DNA of 64,000 nucleotides from Pythium myriotylum. Lineage: Eukaryota > Oomycota > Peronosporomycetes > Pythiales > Pythiaceae. This document shows positions 32,053 to 42,156 of this stretch, piece after piece (position 1 is the first letter of the stretch; each line of letters begins with the position of its first letter). The notes below the pieces were generated by a model, which saw only the letters and a list, made by a program, of their open reading frames with translations, searched no databases and was not told the origin of the DNA. The position numbers and the translations under genes were made by a program. The stretch is from contig JALJCQ010000001.1 in assembly GCA_023091665.1 (NCBI GenBank), positions 1,116,001 through 1,180,000 on the forward strand. The letters run 5' to 3'.

Positions 32053-32123
32053 CCTCGCGCAGAGAAGTATTGGGGCATTCACTCAATAGAAGCAATTGGT
32101 GCATGTATTGTCATATCGCATCG

Positions 32124-32126
<3 letters not shown>

Positions 32127-32166
<40 letters not shown>
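32127..32166. repeat. (CT)20 microsatellite
   Basis: There are twenty CT dinucleotides between the TBL2-like stop and the SET gene stop, so the run probably lies in the 3' UTR of one or both convergent genes. Confidence 0.95.
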
Positions 32167-32169
<3 letters not shown>

Positions 32170-32213
32170 TCTCTCGCCTCTCCTTTTCTCCGAAATGCAG
32201 AGCATAAGTCACC

Positions 32214-33581
32214 CTAGTTTGCTGCTTGTGGCAGCACATTAAGCAACATTTTCTTGAGAATATCAATTGTGTTCTCCAATATGAGCTGGTCACTTTCGCG
32301 GACGATTGCAGCCATCTCGGCATGGCGCGGGTCAACGTCACTATCGTCCTCTCTCTCGTAATCGACTTCCTCGGTGGGTCTTAGCTGATCCAGTGATGAC
32401 TCTAAAACACTGATCAACAGACTTAGCGATCGCTTCTCGTGATCTTGCGACAAGATGTCCCCAAATTTTATTCTGTCGACACAATGGCGAAGTTCAGCTT
32501 CATCATTGCACTCCAGCTGAATCACGCGCGCTGCAAGCAACATAGCAGGATCCACATCTTCTTCAGTCGCACTGAGGTCAAACGCTGTGACCTCATAATC
32601 GATCCCTAAGTCACGTAGTGCTGCCACTTTTTCGCGAGATAGCGATGTCGTTATTTGATCCACTGGAATCCAGAAGTCCATGCTATCAAAGGGGTTAGCG
32701 GGTATGACAAACCCATACAGGGTTAGGAGCTTGTGGTTTGAGACTGCACCGTAGTTGATGCAGAGCTGGGTCCCGGCAGGCACATGCTGGTGAGTGACTA
32801 CTTCCAATGCGTCAGATTCGGCGTTGTATCCGTGAGAAACTTCAGCATAGGGATCGTGGTTGAGCATGTCGAAGACGGGAGCCATAGCTTTCAACACAGG
32901 AACTCGATAACCATCCCCCTCGTCGTGCAATCGAAGCGACACAAAACGACTCCAAATCGTCGACAGTGCCCACTGATATTGTTCGATCGAAAAGCAGCGC
33001 TCAATGATATCAGTTTCCTCGCCTGGATCGCTGTGTTGTACCACACCAACGAACTCTGGAATCACAGAGGCACGTAGCCGAGCATAGTCTTCGTCCACTT
33101 TGAGCCGCATTTGTCGAGCCAGGAAAAACACATTGCTGCCCTTCAAGTTTTTCGTCTCTTTCTCGGAGAAGTACAGCAGATTGTCGTATCGCTTGGGCAA
33201 CAGCTCGAGGTGGGGCCTCCAGAAGGATCGGTCCTTCGCCACGTATCGCTCGTACAAGAGGGCGAGCGCGAGCACATCATCTTCAGCCTCTGGATCCCAT
33301 TGACTCCGCGGAGTCTCCAGCAACTTGCGGAAGGCCGAGACTGAGGAGTACACGGGATGGCCACGGTCAGCCTGCTCTCGGATCCACTCGAGCGTCAGCA
33401 GCGACGCGAAGGGCACACTCACGACGCACGTCTGCGGCGCGATGTCCTCGGCGACGAAGACGCCCCGCTCGCCCTCGTCGTAGTCGTACACGAAGTCCGT
33501 GAAGAGCGAGACACCGAGCGTTCCCGTGGCCCACTCGTTGTACCCGACGAACTCGTCGCCGCACTCGTCATTGTCCCCCAT
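32214..33581 (-). CDS. SET-domain protein methyltransferase (SETD3/Rubisco LSMT type)
   Basis: This is a single exon, 455 aa. The SET domain begins at RGVFVAEDI. The split middle insert is followed by the SAM-binding VFDMLNHDP and the catalytic INYGAVSNHKLLTLYGF. The C-terminal half is the helical substrate-binding domain of this class. Such enzymes methylate non-histone proteins such as actin, ribosomal proteins or eEF1A. Nothing here names the target. The start at 33581 opens with an acidic leader (MGDNDECGDEF). Confidence 0.88.
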   Translation of the reverse strand: MGDNDECGDEFVGYNEWATGTLGVSLFTDFVYDYDEGERGVFVAEDIAPQTCVVSVPFASLLTLEWIREQADRGHPVYSSVSAFRKLLETPRSQWDPEAEDDVLALALLYERYVAKDRSFWRPHLELLPKRYDNLLYFSEKETKNLKGSNVFFLARQMRLKVDEDYARLRASVIPEFVGVVQHSDPGEETDIIERCFSIEQYQWALSTIWSRFVSLRLHDEGDGYRVPVLKAMAPVFDMLNHDPYAEVSHGYNAESDALEVVTHQHVPAGTQLCINYGAVSNHKLLTLYGFVIPANPFDSMDFWIPVDQITTSLSREKVAALRDLGIDYEVTAFDLSATEEDVDPAMLLAARVIQLECNDEAELRHCVDRIKFGDILSQDHEKRSLSLLISVLESSLDQLRPTEEVDYEREDDSDVDPRHAEMAAIVRESDQLILENTIDILKKMLLNVLPQAAN

Positions 33582-33788
33582 GGTGCAATCACGCGAGTCA
33601 TCTCAGTTGTCATAGAAGCGTTAGGTGCGCAGACTATCTCATCTAGGTTCCCAAAAGTTCGCAGGTGTTGAAGTCGGCCTAGGAGATGCAGGCTGCATGT
33701 CTATGCCTCAACACGTGCTGCTTCGTCCATTTCAGTGGCGCTGTCTCAGTGGTGTCACTTGCGATCTCTCCAGCTTCCTCGAGTGACC

Positions 33789-35093
33789 ATGGTCATGAAC
33801 CACCACCACTCGCTAGTGGGTCTTCACATCCACGCGATGCCTACGCGAGAAGCTGGTCAGCAGCTCCACGCAAACCAGAAGTTCGAGCGATTCCACCTGC
33901 TCCAACAGTCTCCAGATGCGAAGCTCCCTCCAGTTGTGGACCATCTCGTGGTCTCAGCGTCTGCGACGACTTTCGTGAGTTATTTAGTCGACACCTTCGC
34001 GGGGGTGCGAGTGTCTGGTGAGTCTGTAGATGCTGTTGAATCCATCGACGTGCGCTTGGACCGAGACACCGGTCTTGAGATTCACAGCAAGAGCGGTAGG
34101 GGTAGCGCAAAGATCCTGGTCGAGGTGCTCATGCCATCGCCGCAGTCGTTGCGTCTACTTGAAGCACGTGGAGATGGAACGATTGTGTTGGAATCTGTTC
34201 TTGCAAACGACCCGCACGTCGATGTTCGCGTCCACCAAGTCGGTGACTGCGAAGTGTTCATCAGCTCGCGCGTGGGGATCAATCTAGGCTCGATCTCGTT
34301 GGAGCCGCAAGGTGGAGGTCTCATCCAGCTCATTGCACCTGAGTTGTCGGTCATGGGGTTAATGCAAGCAAGGGTCGCATCTCTAGGCAACGTACGGGTC
34401 TTCACAGGAAAGCTCGCAGCCCCTATTATCCAGTTGGAGACTGCAGGGTACGGTTCCGTCCAGGTCGCGGCGCTAGAGATTCATGGATTCTCGAAAGTTG
34501 CTGCTTCAGCGGTGGGCAAAGCGAGAGTTATGACAATAGGCGATACCTTCAGGGCAACTCAAGTGGTTGTAGCAACAAGCGGTGAAGGGTCGGTCTCCTT
34601 GCTTGCTTTCAAGGAGCTGCTTGTTAGCTCCGTCGATTGCTCGGCGGATGGGTGTGGTGAGATCGCAGTTGCTTCACACTACGCCCAATGCGATCGTTCT
34701 CGTCTCTCGGTCGCCGGTAAAGGTACAGTGGATGCTCGAGACTTGGTGGCCCGTGAAGCGAATATCCTTGCAGCAGGAGCAGGCACCATATACTTTCGCT
34801 CAAGCGAAGCTGCCAATGTCCAGACGAACGGATACGGCACTGCGACAATGGTTGGTGTGCTGCCTCCGCGTGTGCTGGGCCGGCCTACGACGATGCCAAT
34901 GCTCGGGTCCGAGGTGGAGACACTCTCGAGTTCCCGGCAACCACCAGTGTCGGCACCGACTCGCTGCGAGGCCTTCGCACATCACAAGGCGACGACGAGC
35001 GATCTCCATTTGCCCAGCTTTTCCGATTTTGCGACGGCGCTCATGGCGCTCTGGGGCGCCCACCGAGACCCTGGAAACCAGACGACGCCGTAG
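33789..35093 (+). CDS. GIN/DUF2807-like beta-repeat protein
   Basis: This is one exon, 434 aa. The central 300 residues consist of degenerate beta-strand repeats with regularly spaced Gly (LETAGYGSVQVAALEIHGF, VVATSGEGSVSLLAFKEL), the pattern of the putative adhesin-head (GIN, DUF2807) beta-helix family that is common in bacteria. No signal peptide is visible at the chosen Met (33789). An alternative start at 33686 in another frame would read as a hydrophobic leader but needs a splice I cannot place. The C-terminal 70 residues are Ser/Pro-rich. Function is unknown. The gene ends directly at an (AG)n run. Confidence 0.6.
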   Translation: MVMNHHHSLVGLHIHAMPTREAGQQLHANQKFERFHLLQQSPDAKLPPVVDHLVVSASATTFVSYLVDTFAGVRVSGESVDAVESIDVRLDRDTGLEIHSKSGRGSAKILVEVLMPSPQSLRLLEARGDGTIVLESVLANDPHVDVRVHQVGDCEVFISSRVGINLGSISLEPQGGGLIQLIAPELSVMGLMQARVASLGNVRVFTGKLAAPIIQLETAGYGSVQVAALEIHGFSKVAASAVGKARVMTIGDTFRATQVVVATSGEGSVSLLAFKELLVSSVDCSADGCGEIAVASHYAQCDRSRLSVAGKGTVDARDLVAREANILAAGAGTIYFRSSEAANVQTNGYGTATMVGVLPPRVLGRPTTMPMLGSEVETLSSSRQPPVSAPTRCEAFAHHKATTSDLHLPSFSDFATALMALWGAHRDPGNQTTP

Positions 35094-35109
35094 AGAGAGA
35101 GAGAGAGAG
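35092..35109. repeat. (AG)9 microsatellite overlapping a stop codon
   Basis: The AG run begins inside the TAG stop of the preceding gene, so expansion would not change the protein but would lengthen its 3' UTR. Confidence 0.9.
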
Positions 35110-36205
35110 CTGGTTGTCGCCGCCGGATCTCATTTCCAGTGGATGCTACATCTTCAACTTCGGCCATCCCGTGCTTGCATGGGCAGGAATCCGACCAGCG
35201 GCTCTGTGTATCAAGTGTGGGAGACTCAGAATGGTACCTGGGCATCTCAGCCAAATGGCTTGCTCCGACTCTGAACGGCTCTCTCCAGCTCGTCGGGAGC
35301 GAGAGTGAATATCAGTTCTTGCATTCGCATGGATTAAAAGAGTCTTCCTTCTAATGATTAGCTCGTGGTTGCAGTCGTGCGGGTATCGGTTTGAAAGGGT
35401 ATACGTTCTGGCCCGTCTGGCCCTGAACGTTCCTCTGCACGTGAGTGTGTCACCATCGCTTCCCCTCTGCATCTGTCGCTCTGGCTGTGTGCCTGCATGC
35501 CTCTCGGGTCAGCGGTGGACGCGCCGTGACTGGAGCTGTGTGTTCTCTGTTGACAGAGACGGCGCGGAAGGGACCCGTAGCGCGAGCGTGGGCTGAGGAA
35601 GCCACTTCGCAAAATCCAAGGAACAAGGGGAGGAGGAAGAAGCCGTGTGGGACTGTTTATCCATTGAGCAGGTACGTTGGTGGCTAAAGCAACGCCGGGT
35701 CGAGGGAAGGGGTGGCGGAATGCAGTGCGTCGCGAGCGTGATATGGGGGGCCAGCTGGAAGGAGCGGGTGAGAGGGGAGACTAAAACCCCGTGGCCTCCC
35801 CAGTGAATGTCCTGACAGTTGCGCTGCGCCACGGGACCGGACGGTGGATGTCGGCGGAGTTGGCCGAGTGGCCAGCGCTGCGCTGGATCTCCACATGGCT
35901 CCTTCTGTATTGATGGAGACCTCGGGGCCGCCTCTTCGTGCCCGCGCGTCCACCACGAAGGAATCAGTTCCGTGCACGTTCGGGGTGATGCGTCGGCGCA
36001 GCCTCACGCGGAGCAGTGTCACAATTGCTCGCCACTGAGCGCACGTCTAGCTGCTGCGTGCGCTTTCAATCCCTTCATGCCCTCGACCTGCACGCGTCTG
36101 TGTTGTGCGGACTCGTTTGGCGGGTCTTGTGTAAATATATCGGTGCTGACGTGTCCTATTTCATGCGCAGTCGGACGGCTCAGCGATCGAACGCAACCCA
36201 AGCGT
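35110..36205. other. Gene-poor region upstream of the PH-phosphatase gene
   Basis: This 1.1 kb holds only short overlapping frames. A GTTGGCCGAGTGG stretch near 35855 looks like a tRNA D-arm but has no matching acceptor stem or T-arm. It probably contains the promoter and leader of the gene starting at 36206. Confidence 0.4.
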
Positions 36206-37745
36206 ATGTCTTCAAGAATGCCGGGCGCCTCAGCAGCCTCCCCATCGATTCGCCGCGTTGACTCGTCGGACGCTCTGAAGACCCAAGTCGTGTACGCGCC
36301 TGCTCCTTCTATGAGCGGCAGGACGTTCTCACTAACATAGCCCATCTCTTCAGACTGCAGGACCTGACTATCACATCGTCCAGCGTGACACCGGTGAGAT
36401 TGCAGCGACCGGTGCCGGCCGCCGAGCGCCGGGAGAAAGACTCTTCGCCTAGTCGAGACGTCGAGAACAAGTCCGCATCCCGAAAGCGAACGAACACAGG
36501 AATCTCTCAAGTCGTGAGCCCGTCGTCGCTCAAACGGCGGTCGGCCGACTTGACGACTTCGTTCGTTCTACACGAAGGGAAACTTAGTGTTGTCGAGCAG
36601 GATGATCGGGAGAAACACAAATCGTTCGGGAAGGTAAGTCATAGAGACGTGTGATCTCCATTCAAACACCACTCATCCACGGTCATGCATAGATTGTTTG
36701 TCGGATTGCCCGTCTTTCTCGTGAGTGCATTATGGAGTTGGTTACCAGCAAGAGCTCCACCTTGAAGCTCCCGCTCGCCCAGATGACTTTGATCCACGAC
36801 CATCGTGTACCAAGCCATAGCTTCATCCTGACGGGATTCTCCGAGGAGAGCTCGAAACTGATGTCATACACGTTCGCTACGTCTTCCAAGGATGATCGCG
36901 TCATTTGGGTGAACGAACTGCGAGATCTCACTGCTGAATCCCCGACGACTCACACTCCGTCGGCTCCTACGACACCACACGGGAAAGAAGCGACTGCAAG
37001 ACATCAAGCAAGAGAGGAGATGACTGACTTGGCAACAAGCACACCGGAGCGCCCAATCAAACGCGGAGGCTTAGTGTATACTGTGCCGCCGAAGATGACC
37101 CACATCATCCTCGTGCGCCATGGTCACTACATCAATGCTCACGCCAAGAACGTGTCTGATGCTGACCAAGTCCTTTCCCAAATGGGTCGACAGCAAGCTG
37201 AACTGACTGGGAAGTACATCGAGAAACTTTATCGTCGGTGCCCGGCTCGCCACCAACAAGTAGCACTGTATCATAGCGATCTTTCTCGAGCCGTAGAGAC
37301 TGCGACAGTCATAAGCAAGAACTTCAGCAGCACGAACATCACCCCGGTGGAGTCGAGTTTGCTACGAGAAGGATGGCCGGGGCAGCCATTTGCGATGGAA
37401 CAAATGCCTGCCCACATGCTTAAACGAGATGAAGACGAAGACAAGGAGCTCGATCGACTGGACATGGAGCGTATGGAACAGGCCTACAACAAGTTTTTCG
37501 GCGAGAATACCGATGAGGACGAGTGCCTCTTTCGCGTCGTCGTGTGCCATGCGAACCTCATCCGATACTTCCTCTGCCGTACACTCGGCATCGATCCGCG
37601 AGGGGTCTGGGGGCACTTTGAGATCAACCACTGCGGCGTCACGCGTATCGAGATTTGCCGCAAGCGGCCGGTCAAAGTCCAAGCTGTTAACGAGACGGGC
37701 CACTTGCCCCACTCCCTGACCACGTCCAGCGAGGATCACCTGTGA
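36206..37745 (+). CDS. PH domain-histidine phosphatase (PGAM5-like) fusion
   Basis: Three exons (36206..36286, 36361..36633, 36693..37745) give 468 aa, all junctions phase 0. A Ser-rich N-terminus is followed by a PH-like domain spread over exons 2 and 3 (FVLHEGKLSVVEQ; HSFILTGFSEES; DDRVIWVNELRDL). After a Thr/Pro linker comes a histidine phosphatase domain: HIILVRHGHY with the catalytic RHG, LYHSDLSRAVETA, an acidic helix, and VVVCHANLIRYFLCR with the second catalytic His. The phosphatase part is closest by eye to PGAM5-type Ser/Thr phosphatases. The PH domain suggests recruitment to phosphoinositide membranes. The first exon is short, and its donor (GTCGTG) is weak. Confidence 0.75.
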
Positions 37746-38049
37746 GCTCGCCATGGAAGCGACTGTTCTCTTGTGCGTTTTTCATGCGCGGCTGTATCTA
37801 TCGTAATATAAACCGCATGCAAAACGACGAGCATTGGAGCTGGAGTTGAAGTCCAGGGCCAGTTGAAGTTTCCACCGGTTCAGTACCGGTTCTATGGATC
37901 TTTGTTGGGCACCCATGCGGGATGACCTGTTGACACTGCGTATAGTTCCGTAGAGAATCTCGCCACGCGCCAAGGAGGGGCGACGTTGCTGGCCCAGCCT
38001 CCATGCTCAAAATGTTCTCGCACTCTTGGAAGAACCGACCGCGAGAAGA
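37746..38049. other. Intergenic region upstream of the cathepsin gene
   Basis: About 300 bp hold the 3' UTR of the phosphatase gene and the promoter of the protease gene. No gene is seen. Confidence 0.4.
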
Positions 38050-40002
38050 ATGTGGGGCGCTCGTCTCTGTGCGGTTGCCGCCGCCTTCCTGCTCGCCGCG
38101 ACGGCCGACGCCCGCGGCGGCTGCTACCAGCGCCACGCCAACCGCACGCAGGTGCTCACGTCGCCGCGCCCGCATGAGTATATCGACGACGAGGCGCTGC
38201 CCAAGTCCTGGGACTGGCGCAACATCAACGGCACGAGCTACGTCACCATCTCGCGCAACCAGCACATCCCCAACTACTGCGGCTCGTGCTGGGCGTTTGG
38301 CGCCACCTCGGCGCTCGCAGACCGCATCATGATCGCCAAGGAGCGCAGCTCCGCGTCCTCGGGCAAGTCGCGCGTCGAGGTGACCCGCGAGGTCGTGCTG
38401 AGCCCACAGGTCATCCTCAACTGTGACCTCAAGGACCAGGGCTGCCACGGAGGCGACCAGCTCGTCGCGTACCAGTACATCCACGAGCACGGTGTGCCGG
38501 AAGAAGGCTGCCAGCGGTACACTGCCACGGGCCACGACACGGGCAACACGTGCACACCCATTGACGTCTGCCGCAACTGCTACATGGGGAAAGGGTGCTT
38601 TGCGCAGCCTACGTACGATGCGTACTATGTGTCTGAGTACGGCGTGACCAACGGCGAGAAGGAGATGATGGCCGAGATCTACGCGCGTGGGCCGATAGTC
38701 TGCAGTGTTTCGGTGACTGACGAGTTCCTCAACTACACGGGCGGTATCTTCGAGGACAAGACTGGTGCTGTCGATGTCGATCACGCAATCTCCGTGGTCG
38801 GCTACGGCGAAGAGCGCGGTGTTCCGTACTGGGTCGTGCGCAACTCGTGGGGGTCCTTCTGGGGTGAGGAAGGATGGTTCCGCATCATTCGTGGCGTTAA
38901 CAACCTGGGCATTGAAGGCGAGTGCGCCTTTGGAGTGCCGCGTGATAATGGTTGGCCGACGCGCATCAACATCAACAAGACCGAGGAAATCCACCAAGAA
39001 CCGGAGGAGCCAGCGGAAGATGACGAAGAAGTTGTTGAGGCGCAGGTTGATGCCGTTGAACCAGTAATCTCCGCGCCGCGTTGCCGCGAGAAACTTCAGT
39101 TCACTAAAGGTGAGCTCGTCAAGTCGCCGTTACCTCATGAGACGATTGACTTCGACGAATTACCCAAGAACTGGGACTGGCGTAACGTGAACGGCAAGAA
39201 CTATGTGACTTGGGACAAGAACCAGCACATTCCTCAGTACTGTGGAAGCTGCTGGGCACAAGGCACGACGAGCGCACTCTCCGATCGCATCAAGATTATG
39301 CGCAATGCGTCGTGGCCTGAGATCGCTCTCGCTCCTCAAGTTCTCATCAACTGCCACGGAGGTGGATCCTGCATGGGTGGAAACCCTGGTGCAGTGTACG
39401 AGTACGCCCATGAACACGGTATCCCCGACCAGACCTGCCAGGCGTATCAGGCCAAGAACCTTAAGTGTGATCACCTCGCAGTTTGCGAGACCTGCTGGCC
39501 GACAAACACATCCTTCACGCCTGGCAAGTGCGAACCGATCAAGACCTTCGCAAAGTACTATGTGTCGGAATATGGCAGTGTCAGTGGCGTGAACAAGATG
39601 AAGGCCGAGATCTACAAGCGAGGTCCCATCGGCTGTGGTGTTCACGCAACAGACAAGTTCGAGGCGTACACTGGCGGTATCTACGAGGAGAAAGTGTTCT
39701 TCCCAATGATCAACCACGAGATCTCGGTTGTTGGCTGGGGTTACGACGAGAAGACGGAGACCGAGTACTGGATTGGACGCAACTCTTGGGGCACCTACTG
39801 GGGCGAGAATGGATGGTTCCGCATCAAAATGCACCACGACAACCTCGGTATTGAAAAAGACTGCGACTGGGGAGTGCCCATCCCAGACGGATCGAAGCCT
39901 GATGGCCATCACGAGGAATGGACTTCCGCACCACTGTTTGAAATGATGCCTGAACGTCAGAAGGAAATCGACATGCAAACCTCGGTCCTTGAAATTGAAT
40001 AG
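38050..40002 (+). CDS. Secreted protein with two tandem cathepsin X/Z (papain-like) domains
   Basis: This is 650 aa with a signal peptide (MWGARLCAVAAAFLLAATA). Domain 1 (about residues 45-300) and domain 2 (about 355-615) each start with a PKxWDWRN block and carry NQHIPxYCGSCWA, the cathepsin X/Z signature with its HIP mini-loop. Each keeps the oxyanion Gln, active-site Cys, His (DHAISVVGYG, NHEISVVGWG) and Asn (NSWGSFWGEEGW, NSWGTYWGENGW). The acidic linker between them is EEPAEDDEEVVEAQ. No long inhibitory propeptide is visible. Cathepsin X is a lysosomal or secreted carboxypeptidase, and both halves look catalytically competent. The gene is intronless. The Met at 38050 is preferred over 38026 because it starts the signal peptide. 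Confidence 0.92.
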   Translation: MWGARLCAVAAAFLLAATADARGGCYQRHANRTQVLTSPRPHEYIDDEALPKSWDWRNINGTSYVTISRNQHIPNYCGSCWAFGATSALADRIMIAKERSSASSGKSRVEVTREVVLSPQVILNCDLKDQGCHGGDQLVAYQYIHEHGVPEEGCQRYTATGHDTGNTCTPIDVCRNCYMGKGCFAQPTYDAYYVSEYGVTNGEKEMMAEIYARGPIVCSVSVTDEFLNYTGGIFEDKTGAVDVDHAISVVGYGEERGVPYWVVRNSWGSFWGEEGWFRIIRGVNNLGIEGECAFGVPRDNGWPTRININKTEEIHQEPEEPAEDDEEVVEAQVDAVEPVISAPRCREKLQFTKGELVKSPLPHETIDFDELPKNWDWRNVNGKNYVTWDKNQHIPQYCGSCWAQGTTSALSDRIKIMRNASWPEIALAPQVLINCHGGGSCMGGNPGAVYEYAHEHGIPDQTCQAYQAKNLKCDHLAVCETCWPTNTSFTPGKCEPIKTFAKYYVSEYGSVSGVNKMKAEIYKRGPIGCGVHATDKFEAYTGGIYEEKVFFPMINHEISVVGWGYDEKTETEYWIGRNSWGTYWGENGWFRIKMHHDNLGIEKDCDWGVPIPDGSKPDGHHEEWTSAPLFEMMPERQKEIDMQTSVLEIE

Positions 40003-40089
40003 TTCGAGCCATGACATGACGTGCAACAAGATCTCCTGCGAGTAAGGCGTTGTATAGTGTTAACGTTGAATGCATTCTAACTGCAACAA

Positions 40090-40851
40090 TCATGGAGCGT
40101 GGTGATCGCTTGTTCTCATGATTTCAACTGCAATTTCGAGCGCCCGTTCCAGGGCTTGGCCTGCGTCAACGCTGTAATGAACCAGTCCAATCTTCTCGGC
40201 CGTCTCAGCCCCGACTCGGCGAGAAGGAAAGATGAGTTCCTTCGCTCTGGACTGGCCTATGATTCTGGCAAGGCGCTGGGTCCCACCAGCTCCTGGAATC
40301 GTCGCGAGCGCTGTTTCTGGGTATGACATGACCGCGTCGGCTCCAGCGATCCGCAAGTCGCAAGCAAGAGCGACGCCGAGACCAGCACCAAGCGCGGCGC
40401 CTTCAACGACGCTGATCGTCGGCATCGGCAGTTCTTCGAGTTGGCGAAGCAAGAGTCGTAAGGAATACGTCGCCTCCGCAGACTGACGAAGGAACACAAA
40501 TCAGTTTCATGGTGGCCATCATACACACCGCACCTCGCGAGCGCTCATTGTGCTGCGCTCTTTGAGATCATCGCCGGCGCAAAACACGCCGGGAACCTCA
40601 CTGCGCACGAAGACGACGCGGACACGGGGGTCTTGTCTGAGCACGCCCAAGGCCTCGAGCATTTCGTGCCTCAGCTGCGTGCCGAGAGCGTTCCGAGACG
40701 CCGGTCGCGCCAGCACGAGCGAGGCGACGCCTTCGTGTTCGCCGCTGTGCAGAGCCACAAAGCAGTGACCGCGCGCTGCCGCCGCTGTCGAAGAGAACCA
40801 GCGCCGCCATATCGCTCGCGACGGAATGCGCCTGATCTCTTGCCTCAGCAT
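40090..40851 (-). CDS. AUH-type enoyl-CoA hydratase paralogue, truncated and altered
   Basis: Exons 40534..40851 and 40090..40482 (51-nt intron) give 236 aa, against 287 for the paralogue at 42157. A mitochondrial-type presequence (MLRQEIRRIPSRAIWRRWFS) is present. Crotonase blocks are clear ([30 protein letters not shown]), so the second acidic residue is kept. The first catalytic Glu, GGGLE in the paralogue, is replaced: GAGLGVALACD. The protein stops about 51 residues early, within the helices that build the trimer in this family. No further exon fits before the convergent protease gene 88 bp away. The frame is otherwise intact, so it may be a recent pseudogene or a non-catalytic protein. 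Confidence 0.82.
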
Positions 40852-40987
40852 TCGAAGCTCTCCCGATGATTATGCCTGATGTTGATTCCACGGACCACTC
40901 TGAGGCCAGCACGAAAAGGTCCAACAGGAGGAAGGGTTTGACATCGTTCACCATTTTGTGATTCTTCGACGTTCCTTCGAATAAACA
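40852..40987. promoter_or_regulatory. Short divergent promoter region
   Basis: Only 136 bp separate the start codons of the truncated crotonase (-) and hydrolase copy 1 (+), so both must be driven from one shared region. No canonical box is evident. Confidence 0.5.
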
Positions 40988-41964
40988 ATGGCGCCACAGG
41001 ATCGCATCGCGCTGCTCTTCTGCCACGGCAGCAGCTTTACGAAGGAAACGTGGGAACCGATCACACGTCGTCTCAAGGCCTCGGCACTGCTTCAGCGCGT
41101 CCCGTGTGACATCGTCACGTTCGATTGGCTCTACCACGGCGAAAACTATGACCACAGCGAGCCCGGCGAGCTCACATTTGTCAACGGCACCAAGCGCCCC
41201 CCACGCGTGGAACACCCAGCGCGCCACTGGCCGACGTCAACCCAGACGACGCTTCTCCAGCGACTCGAGGAGATTCGCCGGCAAGACGACAGCACAGGAA
41301 CGCGAACTCGCATCGTGGCGATTGGGCATTCAATGGGCGCTGCAGCGTTGCTCAAGTTCGAAGTGAACAACCCCGGCACCTTCGAAGGATACATTGGCTT
41401 CGAGCCGATATACGATAGTGGGCTGCTGACTGCCGAGGAGGTGGAGGCTGCCCGTGACTTGCTCGTGTCAGTTTCACTCGCACGTGAAAGCGAATGGTGT
41501 GGTATCACTCCTCTGTCCACTTTTGTTGTCTCCATTCTCACACTCGTGTTTCGTCCAGGCCAACAAAGGAAGCAGCCATGGAGCATATCAAGTCCTCCAA
41601 GGTTTTCCGACGGTGGCACCCCGAGGCGCTAGACGCATACCTCAGAAGCGCTTTCATCCAGGACGGCACCGTCACCAAGCTCGCGATGACGCCGATGCAG
41701 GAGGCTGCCGGCTTCTGCCACGGGTTCATCCAGTTCACGCCCGAGAATCTCGCGCGCGCGCAGTGCAAGCTCTTCGTCGAGCACGCCGAGCGTTCCTTCT
41801 TCTTCAAGGCACCGTCTATGCGCGCCCTCGAGCAGAAGCTCGACGGGAAGCTCGTTCTCGGCGACGCGCTGCCCAACACTTCCCACGTCATGATCATGGA
41901 AGACCCCGACGCGACTGCTGAGCGGATCCTCGTCGATCTCGCACAGCTTCCTCTATTTCAGTAG
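40988..41964 (+). CDS. Alpha/beta hydrolase, copy 1, lacking a PTS1
   Basis: Exons 40988..41496 and 41559..41964 give 304 aa with a phase-2 intron at the same place as in copies 2 and 3 (after REGEW/RESEW). The oxyanion loop is LLFCHGSSFTKE, the nucleophile elbow is AIGHSMGAA, and the catalytic His is in NTSHVMIMEDP. It belongs to the group that includes yeast peroxisomal lipase LPX1 and hydrolases sometimes named toxin-biosynthesis proteins in fungi; the substrate is unknown. Unlike copies 2 and 3 it stops at LAQLPLFQ, directly before the point where they carry a peroxisomal signal, so it is probably cytosolic. Confidence 0.85.
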
Positions 41965-42156
41965 ATTCCTACTTCCGTAAAATTCCGTTTACGTTTTCTG
42001 CAGATTCCCGCAATCAGAAGATTTGACGGCAAAGTCGCTGAACTTCAAGTCCAATTAAGTTCGCGCGAACTTAGTCGACTGGAGATATCGTGTTGAGCTC
42101 TCTCAGAATTCCAATCAACTGACTGTGGACGAACAGCTCACCTCGGCTCCTGCCCC

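Noticed and set aside
34582..35274. 230-codon plus-strand frame overlapping the GIN-like gene
   Set aside because: It is a shifted frame of the beta-repeat gene with Arg/Ser-rich shadow composition and no domain.
35851..35935. tRNA-like D-arm GTTGGCCGAGTGG
   Set aside because: There is no pairing acceptor stem, no anticodon arm and no GTTC T-loop at the right spacing.
37798..38997. 399-codon minus-strand frame
   Set aside because: It is antisense to the two-domain cathepsin gene, has no domain and has shadow-frame composition.
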